Shown here: piece after piece, positions 51,116-62,000 of the stretch
Position numbering within the stretch: the first letter of the stretch is position 1
Layout of the letters: every line of letters starts with the position of its first letter
Source of the DNA: Prorocentrum cordatum
Taxonomy: Eukaryota; Sar; Dinophyceae; Prorocentrales; Prorocentraceae
Direction: 5' to 3'
Assembly: GCA_963575745.1 (NCBI GenBank)
Contig: CAUYUJ010017866.1
Coordinates: 1 to 62,000, forward strand
Length of the DNA: 62,000 bases
The notes under the pieces: generated by a model
Told to the model about the DNA's origin: nothing
Seen by the model: the letters and a program-made list of their open reading frames with translations, nothing else
Database searches by the model: none
Made by a program: the position numbers and the translations under genes

Positions 51116-52106
51116 TCCGATGCATAAGTTCAACCCTGCGGGCTCTGGCTTTCTCTCGGTCCGCGGGCGACAGTAGCAAGGATCATGGCGCCAGCATCGC
51201 AGAGCGGATTTCGTTCGGAAAACAGTAGGACGGGCCCGGGGAGTCCTGGAGAAATTCGTTCCGGATTTCGGAGTGAATTTCGTGCGTATTTCTTTGTTGC
51301 CAGGAATGGAGACTTAAACAAATCCACGTGAAATTCACCTCGTTTTTCGCTGGCCGCTTCGGACAAAAATCCGTGCAGAAATCCGCTGCAGCACGTCTTC
51401 AAGGCCGGTGCAACGACAAGGAGGGGCAACCTTATCAAGGGCACCCTTGCATCCTTACCCCTTTGGCCCATCCTCAGCGACTTTCGCTGGCCAGCATCAT
51501 TCGAACAGGGTTCACCTGGGCCTCCGAAGCCCTGGCACCCTTGCCGCGCACCCTCGTGATACTGGCTGGCCGTATGACTGCCATGAGGGAAGCGGGTCCC
51601 GAGGTTCTCCGCCGTTCTCGGGCCTTCGGGGCCCTCCACGGGCTCCTCGACCGTGAGAAACCGGCTCCTGGATGGAGCGCCCCGGACCCGCTTCCCGCAG
51701 GACCTGTCTCCCTCATGCGGGCTCCGGCCTTCTCTCAGCCCGCTGACTACCCAGAGATCCGCAGTTCCGAAAGATTGGAGCAGGCGACTTTTCGCCGCGT
51801 TCGGCCGCGGCGGGCCCCCGCCGGCCCTCGGGACCGTCAACCAACGGCTCGCGACGAAAAACCGGCCCCGGGGAAGTGGTCCGGACCTCCCGGGGCCCAC
51901 GCATCGAGCAAAGTGGAGCGGCCGGGTGCTTGGGTAGATGTATGGCCGGGGGCATCGACCGCCTCCCTCTCGGAGGTCGGGCGCGCCCCTTCTGCCCGAG
52001 GTCCGCGCTCATTTCTTGGATCGGCGTTGAGCCCACCTCCCTGGCGCGCGGAGCGCGCCAAGGGGGCGGCGCTGGCGGCGCTTCCCGCGCACCGAGGGCA
52101 TCTCCT
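51116..52106. other. Unassigned; right half of an inverted duplication
   Basis: Bases 51749-51900 pair with 50321-50468. A related segment in the opposite orientation is at about 51640-51700 (CGACCGTGAGAAACCGGCTC). No gene recognised. Confidence 0.5.
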
Positions 52107-52114
52107 GCCTAGGG

Positions 52115-52269
52115 TCAAATCGGTCATGCCCCTCTACAGGTATTCAATCGTATTTTGAAAGCAATAATATGGGGGCGATTTCTTGACTATCTTTGACTAT
52201 CGTGGAGTATTTCTTGACTCTTGTTTTTTTCGCCCAAAATCATCCTGTGGGAGGATATGCCCGACCTAA
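52115..52269. mobile_element. MITE-like element, copy 5
   Basis: 155 bp, the most diverged copy. Left end TCAAATCGGTCATGCCCCTC, then TACAGG. Right end CCTGTGGGAGGATATGCCCG, then ACCTAA. Flanking octamers GCCTAGGG (52107-52114) and GCCTGGGG (52270-52277) agree at 7 of 8. Confidence 0.75.
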
Positions 52270-52277
52270 GCCTGGGG

Positions 52278-53300
52278 TCACTCCTGCATGCAGCGGATTC
52301 CAAGGCATCCGGGCGGTCCTCCAGAAGTCCCCAGACCCGTTCGCGTCGCGAGGGTTGTTCGGGTGTTGCTAGAAGTGCGCCTGGCCCCGGGTGCCCCCAG
52401 GATTTCCACGGAGGCACCCCGGGCTTCCAGAGCACCGCTCACGAGGCTCAAATGGTCCCAGGGTCTCCAACATTGACCGGAAAGCCGGGGGTACCTTGGG
52501 CCAGGGGCACCTTTAGCAACCCTCGAGTTGTGGGACAAGCGGCACGTGTGCATGGGATCACACGAGTTGTCGACCAGGGCGGGGAGGCTCTGGAAAGCAG
52601 AGGCGTGCGCGGATCAGGGGATGAGGGGAGGACAGGGCGTCAGAGGCTGAGGGATGACTGGGGGGCCGAGGCAGGTGGGAGGGGGGTGAGCAACGGAGCC
52701 AGCAAACCCAAGCCCGACCAGGATTCACGCATGTCCTGGCTCCTGCGCACCTGGTACAAGGCAGGGAGAGGAAGAGGATGGAGGCAAGGCGGAACGGACT
52801 TCTCTTGGGGCTGTGCCAGGGCTTTCTCCGGGGCCATTCGGGGCTCTCTCTTGGAGCCAACTCGGGGCCCCTTCGAGCTTGTCTGGGCCATGCTGGGGTT
52901 GTAGGCCCGGGGGCCTTCTGGAGGAGCATCCGGGCAATCCTGCGGTGGTCGTGGGCCGTCGTGAAGCCGGCCCAGGATTGTGCTCTCAGGGGCTCGCAGG
53001 GGCTCCGTGGGACTTCTTGGAATGCTGTAGGGACCGTCTGGGAGACACCGCATGAGCACCGCATTCTCACTTCGTGTTTCATTACCTTTTGGTGGTCTTG
53101 GGGGCATTTCGTGACTTGTCTTGGGGCTTCGTTCGCCTCGGGGCCTACCTTGCGAGCCGGCGGATCGTCTTCGACGTTGGGCATCCAGGACTTTGTTGTA
53201 TATTGTATGGGAAGTCACGTTGAGGGATTAGGTGGAGACCGAGCGGAAGATTAGTGAGGCCTTCTCGGGCGTAGCGTGAATTCGTTGTTCGCGAGGTGCT
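52278..53300. other. Unassigned, with GGGGCC minisatellite units
   Basis: Bases 52800-53140 contain irregular CTTGGGGCY-type units of the family at 26.2 kb. The rest is unique and GC-rich. No gene supported. Confidence 0.4.
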
Positions 53301-53940
53301 CGGGCTGGACTGGTGGGCTGGCCATGACGGGCTGACTTACTGATTGACAGAATGACTGACTGACTGACTGGTCGCACCGATATCAGGCAGTTTTAGTTTT
53401 GGCCGCCGAATGCTCGTGCGCAGACGATGGTGAAAAAATCGCAGACATTTTTATCTTCGGTTGCCGAGTGTGTAGCCACTGGCACAACCAACAGCAGGCT
53501 TTGGGGCTACGTCTCCTGTATGCTCGCCGTTTGGACTGGCGGCGGGGCCAAACGGCAACCTGTCATGTGACTGGATGACTTTCCAAAAGGGAATTCGGTC
53601 GGTCGCACGGTCGGTCGGGATCACCCGCTGCGAGATCATACCGACAGGCGGTAGGTCCGATCATACTGACGACGTCGGGGGTATGGGTTGTTGTGGTCTC
53701 CTGCCTGACATCTCGATCCCTTCTCTGTGTGGTTGTATTTTTCCCGATGAACTGGGTCTTTTCCTATGATTTATTGGGGTGCTTTCCCAGTTGATGCGCT
53801 TTTTTGTTATCTTATATATATGTATAAGAGGAGCCGCTTGTTACACACTACAGTTTTGAGAAGCCCATCGGAGACTCTTTAGATTCTCATACGAACCTAC
53901 TTCGGACTTATGTAGAGCCTTCTTGAAGGCGCTCCTGAAG
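53301..53940. other. Unassigned unique stretch
   Basis: A TGAC run at 53350-53368, GGTCGGTCGCACGGTCGGTC at 53597-53616 and a TATATATGTATA run near 53815. No gene recognised. Confidence 0.4.
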
Positions 53941-54560
53941 AGCTACTCCGTGGGATTCGTGAGGATTCACGCCGAATCCTAAAGGATTCGCGCTGCTTCC
54001 GAACAGATTTTCGAAGATTCCAACAGATGCGTGAGGGTTCCTATTGGATTCGCGAATGGTTCCTAAGGGTTCCTTAGGGATTCTTCAGGGGGTCCCAGGG
54101 GATTCCTGTGGGACCCGTGGGGATTTCTTAAGGATTTGTGAGGGTTCCTGAGGGATTTCCGTGGATTCCTGCTGGACAATGGATTTCGAAACGATTCCTA
54201 TGGATTTCGAAACGATTCGCGAGGTTTCCCTCGGGATTCGTGTGGATGTTTTATGTTTTCGCCCAAAGCAGATTCGCGCAGATTCCTTAGAGTATCTTGA
54301 CGATTCCTCAGGGTTCCTGGTTGGGGTTTCCTGAGGGATTCGTGAGGCTTCCTTCAGGGTTCCTTTTGATTCGCAGGGATTCCCAAGGGATTCGTCAGGA
54401 TTCCGAAGAACCTCGTGTTGATTCCCGAAAGATCCGGGGCATCCCATGTGGATGTTTGCATGTTTGAAACATTCTCCAAGGATTCTTAGGGATTCTTGAT
54501 CGATTTCGTGGGGATCCTTGAGGGGCCTCTGGGGGATTCCATAGTGTGTTTTGCGGATTC
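53941..54560. repeat. GGATTC-cored minisatellite
   Basis: Irregular 10-15-bp units around GGATTC, such as CGTGAGGATTC and CTTAGGGATTC. Confidence 0.8.
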
Positions 54561-54927
54561 CAGACGCAAGAGGGTTCAAGCAGAACAGCCAGGAAAACGC
54601 TGGGATTTGCAAGGGGGGCGCTCGACGAATATTGTGAGAATGCGGCGGGGCGCCAAAGGCGAGGAATGCTCTCTCTCTCTCTCTTTCTATATATCGTTTT
54701 CTCTGTTTCTATCTCTCTTTCTTTCTCCTGTGGTGTTGTTATTTCTTGCTTGCTCTCTCTCTCTCTCTCTTTCTTATTTCGTTACCGTTTCATTTTCATC
54801 AATGGTTTGTTTTATGTTCATATGTCAGAGTGAGGGGGCCGAACGGTCATTCATTGTCCCTGGGTGCGTGGCCGAAGTGAGAATCCGTGGTGAGGATTCT
54901 GCTTGCTGCGTTGTTGTTGTTGTTGTT

Positions 54928-54963
<36 letters not shown>

Positions 54964-54968
54964 CTCCC
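54561..54968. repeat. CT tracts, unique spacer and GTT/GTC microsatellite
   Basis: CT-rich at 54668-54775, unique at 54776-54912, then GTT and GTC triplets at 54913-54964. Confidence 0.7.
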
Positions 54969-55258
54969 CCCCGCGACACACCCGCGACCCCACTCGCGAC
55001 CCACCCCGCGACCCAACCCGCGACCCACCCCGCGACCCACCCGCGACCCAACCCGCGACCCACCCGCGACCCACCCCGCGACCCAACCGCGACCCACCCG
55101 CGACCCACCCGCGACCCACCCCGCGACCCACCCCGCGACCCACCCGCGACCCACCCCGCGACCGATCCGCGACCCACCCGCGACCCATCCGCGACCCACT
55201 GGCGACCCACCCGCGACCCACCCCGCGACCCACCCGCGACCCACCCGCGACCGATCCA
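54969..55258. repeat. CGACCCACCCG minisatellite
   Basis: About 25 units of 11 or 12 bp, CGACCCACCCG or CGACCCACCCCG. The plus frames read Pro/Arg/Thr repeats and the minus frames Val/Gly/Trp repeats. Confidence 0.95.
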
Positions 55259-55639
55259 CATTGGTTTGAAAAAAATCGGCGCCTGCGGCGGGCTCGTTGT
55301 ATGTATGATTTGTGAAACTTTGGCGCCTGCGGCTGGTTTCTCCAGAGTCTCGCAGACTGCCGACGTCCCCACCGCCCCCTCACTCTTGTCCGCATCTGCG
55401 GGGTGCTACGTAGTTGTCATTCATTTATGTACGTCGTTTCGTTTTTTGTATCCGTCTTTTTTTTCCTCTCTCTCTCTCTCTCTCTCTTGTCTCTATGTTC
55501 CTCTTTCTCTTTGTTTGTGTTCTCTCTCTCTCTCTCTCTCCATATACATATACATATTATAGGTGGAAACATATTTAAAGCAGATATCCTTTCGAACGTC
55601 CCAACCAAACGCAGTTGTGAGTACTGTAGTCGTGCGTAT
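55259..55639. other. Unassigned spacer with CT tracts
   Basis: GCGCCTGCGGCGGGCTCG (55280) and GCGCCTGCGGCTGGTTTC (55323) form a short direct repeat. CT tracts lie at 55465-55490 and 55520-55540. Confidence 0.4.
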
Positions 55640-56350
55640 CCTCTTCGGTGGGACTCCCTATGGGGCCACGGAGCGCGCGAGGGGTGTGCCAAAATTGGTG
55701 GCAGGGACGCGTGTGGTCACAGCCATTGGGGCATTCGGTGAAGCTCCCTATGGGGCCACGAAGCGTGTGAGGGGTGTGCCGACATGGGTGGCGGGGGCGC
55801 ACGTGGTCGCAGCCATCGGGACCTTCGGTGGAGCTCCCTATGGGGCCATGCAATGTGTGATTGGTGTGCCGCCGACATGGGTGGCGGGGACGCATGTGGT
55901 CACAGCCACTGGGGCCTTCGGTGGAGCTCCCTATGGGGCCACGAAGCGTGTAAGTGGTGTGCCGACGACATGAGGGGCGGGGGCGCATGTGGTCACAGCC
56001 ATCGGCGCCTTCGGTGGAGCTCCCTTTAGGGCCACGGAATGTGTGGTGTGTGTGTGCCGAAATGGTTGGCGGGGGCGCATGTGATCACAGCCACTGCTTT
56101 TGGTGGAGCTCCCTATGTGGCCACGAAGCGTGGAAGGGGTGTGTCGAAATGGGTGGCGGGGGCGCGTGTGGTCACAGCCGCCGGGGCCGTCGGTGGAGCT
56201 CCCTTTTTGGCCATGAAGCGTGTCAGGGGTGTGCCGAAATGGGTGGCGGGGACGCATGTGGTCACAGCCACCGGGGCCTTCGGTGGGGCTCCAGATGGGG
56301 CCACGAAACGGGTGTGGGGTGTGCCGAAGTAGGTGGCGCGGGCGCATGTG

Positions 56351-56425
<75 letters not shown>

Positions 56426-57025
56426 TGTGTGTGGGTGTGCGTGTGTGTGTGTGTGCCGAAATGGGTGGCGGGGACGCATGTGGTCACAGCCATTGGGGCT
56501 TTGGGTGGCGCTACCGATGGGGCCACGGGACGTGTGCGGGGTGTGCCGAAATGAGTGGCGAGCACGCATGTGGTCACAGCCACTGGGGCCTTCGGTGGGG
56601 CTCCCGATGGGGCCATGAAATGGGTGTGGAGTGTGCCGAAATGGGTGGCGGGGGCGCATGTGGTCACAGCCATTGGGGCCTTCGGTGGAGCTCCCTATGG
56701 GGCCACGAGACGTGTGAGGGGTGTGCCGAAATTGGCGGCGGGGGCGCATGCGATCACAGCCACCGTGGCTTTCGGTGGAGCTCCCGATGTGGCCACGAAA
56801 CGTGTGAGGGGTGCGACGAAATAGGTGGCGGGGACGCATGTGGTCACAGCCGCTGGGACCTTAGGTGGAGCTCCTCTTGGGGCCACGAAGCGTGTCAGGG
56901 GTGTGCCGAAATGGGTACATGTGAGGGCTGTGTCGAAATCGGTGTCGGGGACGCGTGTGGTCACAGCCACGGGGGCCTTCGGTGGAGCTCTCTATGGGGC
57001 CACGGAACGTGGTACTGGGTGCGCT
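55640..57025 (+). repeat. 90-bp satellite, middle array
   Basis: About 14 units with GGAGCTCCCTATGGGGCCAC, GAAGCGTGTGAGGGGTGTGC, CGAAATGGGTGGCGGGG and GGTCACAGCCA. The orientation is opposite to the 4.8-6.1 kb array. A GT microsatellite interrupts it at 56353-56455. Confidence 0.85.
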
Positions 57026-57079
57026 GAAATGGTGGACATGCGCAGGGCAGGGATGGGGAGGAGGGGTGGGCAGCGGGAA

Positions 57080-57131
57080 GGAAGGAGACGCGGGGCGCTG
57101 TCTTTTCAAAACGAGGACCCAGCAACAGGCT
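57080..57131 (-). repeat. Dispersed 60-bp module, copy 3 (reverse)
   Basis: GTCTTTTCAAAACGAGGACC, then CAGCAACAGGCTG, is the reverse complement of copies 1 and 2. It directly follows the 90-bp satellite. Confidence 0.8.
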
Positions 57132-57269
57132 GACATGCATGTCTGTGTTGACTGTCTGACCGTCGCCGTGCCAATTGGTTCTTCGGTTCGGTCTGTGATC
57201 GGGTTGGGGCAGCCATGGCGGGCGGTCGTTTGTAAGTTTCGAGGTCAGGGTAATTTGGAGGCTGGGAAG

Positions 57270-57830
57270 GGGGCCTCTTGGGGGCCGTTTGGAAGCCTCG
57301 TTGGAGCCTCTTGGGGGCCTCTTGGGACCCCTTGGGGGGCTGCTGGCGGTCTCGGGGGCCCCTTTGGGGGCGGAGGGCCCGAGCTCTTAGCTCGAGTTCG
57401 TCCTCTTGGGCTCCCCTGAGGGAATCCCTGAAGGCCCTCTCGGGGCCGTCCTGGGCGCTTCTTGGGCCATCTTCGAGTCCCCATTGGGGGCGTCTCGGGG
57501 CCCTCTTGGGGGCCGCTTGGGCCGTGTTGGGGTGATCTGGGAGGCCTCTTGGGCCGCCTTGGACGCCGTGAAGTTCGAACAGTCGCATATGCTAACATGT
57601 TCGTTTTCCATTCGGACATGAGACGGCGGTTGCCTTTTGGAGCTCTGTTGGGAAGGCTCTTGGGAGTCTTTTGGGGGGCGTCTTCCAGGCCTCTGGGGCC
57701 GTCTAGATGCCATCTGCAGCGTTTTTGATTGGTCGCTCGACGGCTCGGGGCCCTCGCGGACCGTCCGAACGGCCTCTTGGAGCCATCTTGGTCCGTCTTG
57801 GGGCCCTCTTGGTGCACTCTGGTCACCAGG
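57270..57830. repeat. TTGGGGCCTC minisatellite, second large array
   Basis: The same irregular 10-12-bp units as 26220-26930. The embedded GGGGGCGGAGGGCCCGAGC at 57367 parallels GGGGCGGAGGGCTCGAT at 26499. Confidence 0.8.
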
Positions 57831-58095
57831 GGGCTGTTGGGAAGGAGGTGCAACAGCGCGATCGCAGTCGAACGCATGTGGGATTGCCACACCCTGCGAT
57901 GGTGGGGCGCACAAGGGTGTTCCACAGCTTGCGACTGCAGTTGAAAAAAAGCTCCGAAGCCAATGGTTGCAGGTTGTCTTGAGCGAAAATGTCGCCTCGA
58001 AGAATCTGAGGGCAACGTGGGAAACGTCGGGGTTCACTGCTGGGGGAAGATAAACTACAAGAGGCACGTGCGTGCCTAGGCTCATACAGACACAT
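57831..58095. other. Unassigned unique stretch
   Basis: No gene or repeat recognised. Confidence 0.4.
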
Positions 58096-58640
58096 CTGCA
58101 GAATGTGTGTGTGTGCTGTATAGTGTGTGATGTGTGTGATTTGTGTTGTGTGCGTGTGTTGTGTGTCGTGTGTGTTATGTGTGAAGTATCCGTGTGATGT
58201 GTGGTCGGTGTGTTGTGTGTGCGTTGTGTGTGTATGCGTGTGTGTGTGTATGTGTGTATGTGTGTCTGTTGCGTATGTTGGGTATGTTGTGTGGTGTCTG
58301 TGTGTGTGTGTGTTGTGTGTGCGTACGCTTGTGTTTGTTCTCTCTGAGTCTGGTCTGTGTGTTGTAAGAATTGTGTGTATTGTTTGTGCTGTGTGTGTGC
58401 GGGTGTGAGCGGGTGTGAGTGTGTGTGTGTGTATTATGTGCGTATGCTCTATGTGTGTTGTACGGTACGTCGGGACTCGATGTTGGAAGGATGTGTCAGG
58501 CGGCATTGTTTTCTCTACGAATCGTATTCGAAAAGGGGTTGTGTTTTCGAGCATGTCGCAGGAGAAAATGCACATCTTGTGTGTGTGTGTGTGAATGTGT
58601 GAATGTGTGTGTGTGTGTGTGTGTGTGTTGAAGGCTTCGT
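58096..58640. repeat. GT-rich microsatellite
   Basis: TGTGTG runs with interruptions. A 130-bp unique piece lies at 58455-58575. Confidence 0.9.
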
Positions 58641-59095
58641 GTTAACATGTTGAAATCCCATGTGTTTCGGGACCGTCACGTCGCGATCTGCGTGAGGGGC
58701 GCGTCCGATATCCAGGAATCGGAGGATGTCCCAGGCGGAACGGCCAAACCAATCGTGGACGGGACCGTATCATCGCCTCCGAGCTCTGCTCCCCCGGAGA
58801 ACCCCCTCAAGAGGGGACCGCCCGGGTCGCCGTGGCCCCCGAGGCCCCCTGGAGGCGCCCCAGCAGAAGGTCTCCCGGGCTTCCTGGAGCTCCTGGAAGC
58901 CCCTGCTTGACAACGGGTCCAGATCGGTCAGGAGGGCGCCCGAACGGCCCCCCGAGGGCCCACGAGGCTCCCCAACACACCCACTAGGCGCCCGACGACG
59001 ACCCAAAGAACACACCCAAGAGGCCATCCAAGCGCCAAATTAGCCTGACGAAAGACCCAACCATACGTAGTTGTGAATACCGCAATTGTGGATAT
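58641..59095. other. Unassigned unique stretch
   Basis: GC-rich with no gene recognised. The end (59045-59095) resembles the lead-in to the middle 90-bp satellite (55598-55650: CCAACCA, then CGCAGTTGTGAGTAC). Confidence 0.4.
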
Positions 59096-59099
59096 ATTC

Positions 59100-60350
59100 C
59101 TCGGTGGCGCTCCCTATGGGGCCACGAACCGCATGAAGGGCGTGCCGAAATGTGTGGCGGGATGGAGATCTCGTGGAACCGCATGTGAGCGCAGCCACAT
59201 GCGAGCGCAGCCACTGGGGCGTTCGGTGGAGCTCCATGTGGGGCCACGAAACGTGTGAGGGGTGTGCCGAAAAGAGGGGTGAAACCGCATGCGAGCGCAG
59301 ACGCTGGGGCCTTCGGTGGAGCTCTCTATGGGGCCACGAAACGAGTGAGGGGTGTGCCGAAATGCGGGGGTGGAACCGCATGCGAGCGCAGCCACTGGGG
59401 CGTTCGGTGGAGCTCCCTATGGGGCCACGAAACGTGTGAGGGGTGTGCCGAAATGGGGGGTGGAACCGCATGCAGTTGGGTGTTCGGGGAGTTCCTGTGG
59501 GGCCACGAAACGTGTGAGGGGTGTGCCGAAAGGGGTGAACGCAGCGAGCGAGACGCTGGGGCCTTCGGTGGAGCTCCCTATTGGGCCACGAACGAGTGAG
59601 GGGTGCCGAAATGGGGGGGTGGAACCGAATGCTGAGCGCAGCCACTGAGGCCTTCGGTGGAGCTCCCTATGGGGCCACGAAACGTGTGAGGGGTGTGCGA
59701 GAATGGGGGGTGGAACCGCATGCGAGCGCAGCCACTGGGGCGTTCGGTGGAGCTCCCTATGGAGCCACGAAGCGTGTGAGGGGTGTGCCGAAATGTGGGG
59801 TGGAACCGCATGCGAGCGCAGCCACTGGGGCGTTCGGTGGAGCTCCCTGTGGGGCCACGAAACGTGTGAGGGGTGTGCCGAAAAGAGGGGTGGAACCGCA
59901 TGCGAGCGCAGACGCTGGGGCCTTCGGTGGAGCTCTCTATGGGGCCACGAAACGAGTGAGGGGTGTCCGAAATGGGGGGGTGGAACCGCATGCGAGCGCA
60001 GCCACTGGGGCGTTCGGTGGAGCTCCGTGGGGCCACGAAACGTGTGAGGGGTGTGCCGAAAAGGGGGTGGAACCGCATGCGAGCGCAGCCACTGGGGCCT
60101 TCGGTGGAGCTCCTATGGGGCCACGAAATATGAGGGGTGTGTCCGAAATGGGGGGGTGGAACCGCATGCGAGCGCAGCCACTGGGGCGTTCGGTGGAGCT
60201 CCCGGTGGGGCCACGAAACGTGTGAGGGGTGTGCCGAAAAGAGGGTGGCGGGACGCAGATGCGAGCGCAGACGCTGGGGCGTTCGGTGGAGCTCCCTGTG
60301 GGGCCACGAAACGTGTGAGGGGTGTGCCGAAATGTGTGCAGGGGACGCAT
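59100..60350 (+). repeat. 90-bp satellite, right array
   Basis: About 14 units, more homogeneous than the other two arrays: GGGGCCACGAAACGTGTGAG, GGGTGTGCCGAAATGGGGGG, TGGAACCGCATGCGAGCGCA, GCCACTGGGGCGTTCGGTGG. Same orientation as the middle array. Confidence 0.9.
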
Positions 60351-60353
60351 GCT

Positions 60354-60770
<417 letters not shown>

Positions 60771-60819
60771 GTGACGGAGGAGGGAGGAGGGGGGAGGAGG
60801 AGGAGAGGAGAGGAGAGGA

Positions 60820-60877
60820 GGACGCGGGGCACCGTCTCTTCAAAACGAGGACCCAACACCACAGGATGGTTGGGAAA
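60820..60877 (-). repeat. Dispersed 60-bp module, copy 4 (reverse)
   Basis: GTCTCTTCAAAACGAGGACC, then CAACACCACAGGATGGTTGG. It follows the GAT microsatellite, mirroring copy 1, which precedes the ATC microsatellite. Confidence 0.85.
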
Positions 60878-61310
60878 AACAGTGATTTCCCATGGGTTCT
60901 TGCATGATTTTGGGAATGCTCGGTCTTCTCCTGGGCGTCCGAGACCGCCCGGGCGGCCCGAACATCGCCCCAATCTAGCCGAAAAGGCTTGCATGAAGTC
61001 CAAGGGAGCCCTGCACGGCCCAACAGGGCTCCAAGATGGCCCGATGAGAGCCCCATGACGGGCCAAGATGGCCTCAAGACGCCCCCCAGTCGTTCAGGGA
61101 GACCGCGGTTGGAAGCAGGGTGGATGCATCGACCAGGAGGTGGTGCCCCACCTGCACGTGGCCCCCCGTGACACTGCCCGAAATGTCTGCACCTGCCTTG
61201 CGTGCCGTCCGCCACCTGAGCGCGCGGCACGCCCTTTGTCCATCAGGGGGTGTACGTCCCCCTGAAGGCGCAGCGCACAGTCGCCGCCATCTCACGCAGG
61301 TCTGGTGCGG
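60878..61310. other. Unassigned; reversed GGGGCC units then a unique island
   Basis: Bases 60920-61085 contain reverse-oriented units of the TTGGGGCC family. Bases 61090-61310 are unique; the minus strand reads GADISGSVTGGHVQVGHHLL and VDASTLLPTAVSLNDWGAS before a stop, unidentified. Confidence 0.35.
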
Positions 61311-61314
61311 CGGT

Positions 61315-61530
61315 CTGTGCGCGCTCCTCGTCCTCCCTCCTCCCTCGTCCCCCCCTCCCTCGCCCCCCCTCGCCCTCCTCCTCCCTCCTCTCTCTCTCCC
61401 CCTTCCTTTTCCTCCCATTCCCTCCCTTCTCCGCGGGCCCGCCTCGTCGGAGGCATGCCGGTCCATGCTCCATGCTCCTCTCCCCTGCCCGCCCTCGTCC
61501 CCCTCCCCCTCTCTCTCTCTATATATATAT
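61315..61530. repeat. Pyrimidine-rich tract
   Basis: CCTCCCTC-type sequence ending in CTCTCTATATATATAT. Confidence 0.85.
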
Positions 61531-61718
61531 ATAGATACACAAATGTGTGTACGTGTATGCATGTGTGCATGCATGTATTTATTTATGTATGTATGCATGC
61601 ATGCATGTGTGTACGGATGTATGGATGTGTGTAGCTATGTATGTCTATATGTAGGTATGTATGCCTGCATGCATACGTGCATGCATGTATGCATGCATGT
61701 ACGTGTATGTATATATAA

Positions 61719-61752
<34 letters not shown>

Positions 61753-62000
61753 GTGTGTATGTTTGTATGTATGTATGTATGTATGTTGGTATGTATGTAT
61801 GTGTGTATGTACGTACGTACGTATGTGTGTATGTATGTATGTGTATGTATGTATGCATGTATGTATGCATGCATGTATGTATGTATGCATGTGTGTATGT
61901 ATGAATATATATGTGTGTGTATGTATGTATGCATGTCTGTCTGTATGTATGTATGTATGTATGTATGTGTGCATGTATGTATGTATGTATGTATGTATGT
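61531..62000. repeat. ATGT tetranucleotide microsatellite
   Basis: ATGT/ATGC units to the end of the window with an inner TA run (61708-61752). Tyr/Ile/His/Thr frames on the minus strand are artefacts. Confidence 0.95.

Noticed and set aside
54847-55395. Gly/Val/Trp/Arg-rich or Thr/Pro-rich proteins at the CGACCCACCC array
   Set aside because: Pure translation of an 11-12-bp minisatellite, open in several frames at once.
61531-62000. Tyr/Ile/His/Thr-rich minus frames at the right end
   Set aside because: Translation of an ATGT microsatellite.

Overview
The window looks like nuclear DNA of a dinoflagellate. The best evidence is a set of decayed copies of the dinoflagellate trans-spliced leader (DinoSL): three in tandem on the minus strand at 3421-3474, and a two-copy relict in nearly every monomer of a 172-bp tandem array at 44.25-47.24 kb. 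The retroelements (APE-type endonuclease, reverse transcriptase, RNase H and a Cys-rich tail), the high GC content, the extreme density of micro-, mini- and satellite repeats and the near absence of intact host genes fit the same assignment. I cannot name the genus. A run of exactly 100 N at 47763-47862 shows this is a draft scaffold.

Layout. 0-2.7 kb: hairpin-bearing repeats, two 149-bp tandem duplications and a decayed retroelement ORF1. 2.8-8.4 kb: GAT/ATC, CTC/GAG and CGT microsatellites with a 90-bp satellite. 8.4-10.5 kb: a decayed retroelement endonuclease carrying a perfect 170-bp duplication. 11.3-21.3 kb: almost entirely tandem arrays (about 300, 170, 88, 77, 162, 18, 83, 54 and 54 bp). 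21.4-26.1 kb: a post-RT retroelement fragment and two coding-looking, unidentified loci, one per strand. 26.2-30.4 kb: minisatellite and about 3 kb of triplet repeats with short coding-like islands. 30.5-38.2 kb: the best-preserved gene set, a non-LTR-type retrotransposon with ORF1, endonuclease, RT, RNase H and zinc-finger tail, disrupted by a 159-bp T-rich tract and an insertion of about 0.8 kb inside RNase H. 38.5-40.2 kb: a second, more decayed relative. 40.2-53 kb: minisatellites, foldbacks, the 172-bp array with spliced-leader relicts, and five copies of a small inverted-repeat element (MITE-like, about 155-173 bp). 53-62 kb: minisatellites, two further arrays of the 90-bp satellite in opposite orientation to the left one, and GAT, GT and ATGT microsatellites.

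Functionally, only the retrotransposon at 30.5-38.2 kb reads as a coordinated set: ORF1 (zinc ribbon plus coiled coil, presumed RNA binding), target-nicking endonuclease, reverse transcriptase and RNase H. In this copy the polyprotein frame is broken, so it is probably not autonomous. No rRNA, tRNA, CRISPR array or convincing intact host gene was found. Most long open frames are by-products of GC-rich tandem repeats. All identifications come from reading the sequence; no database search was run.
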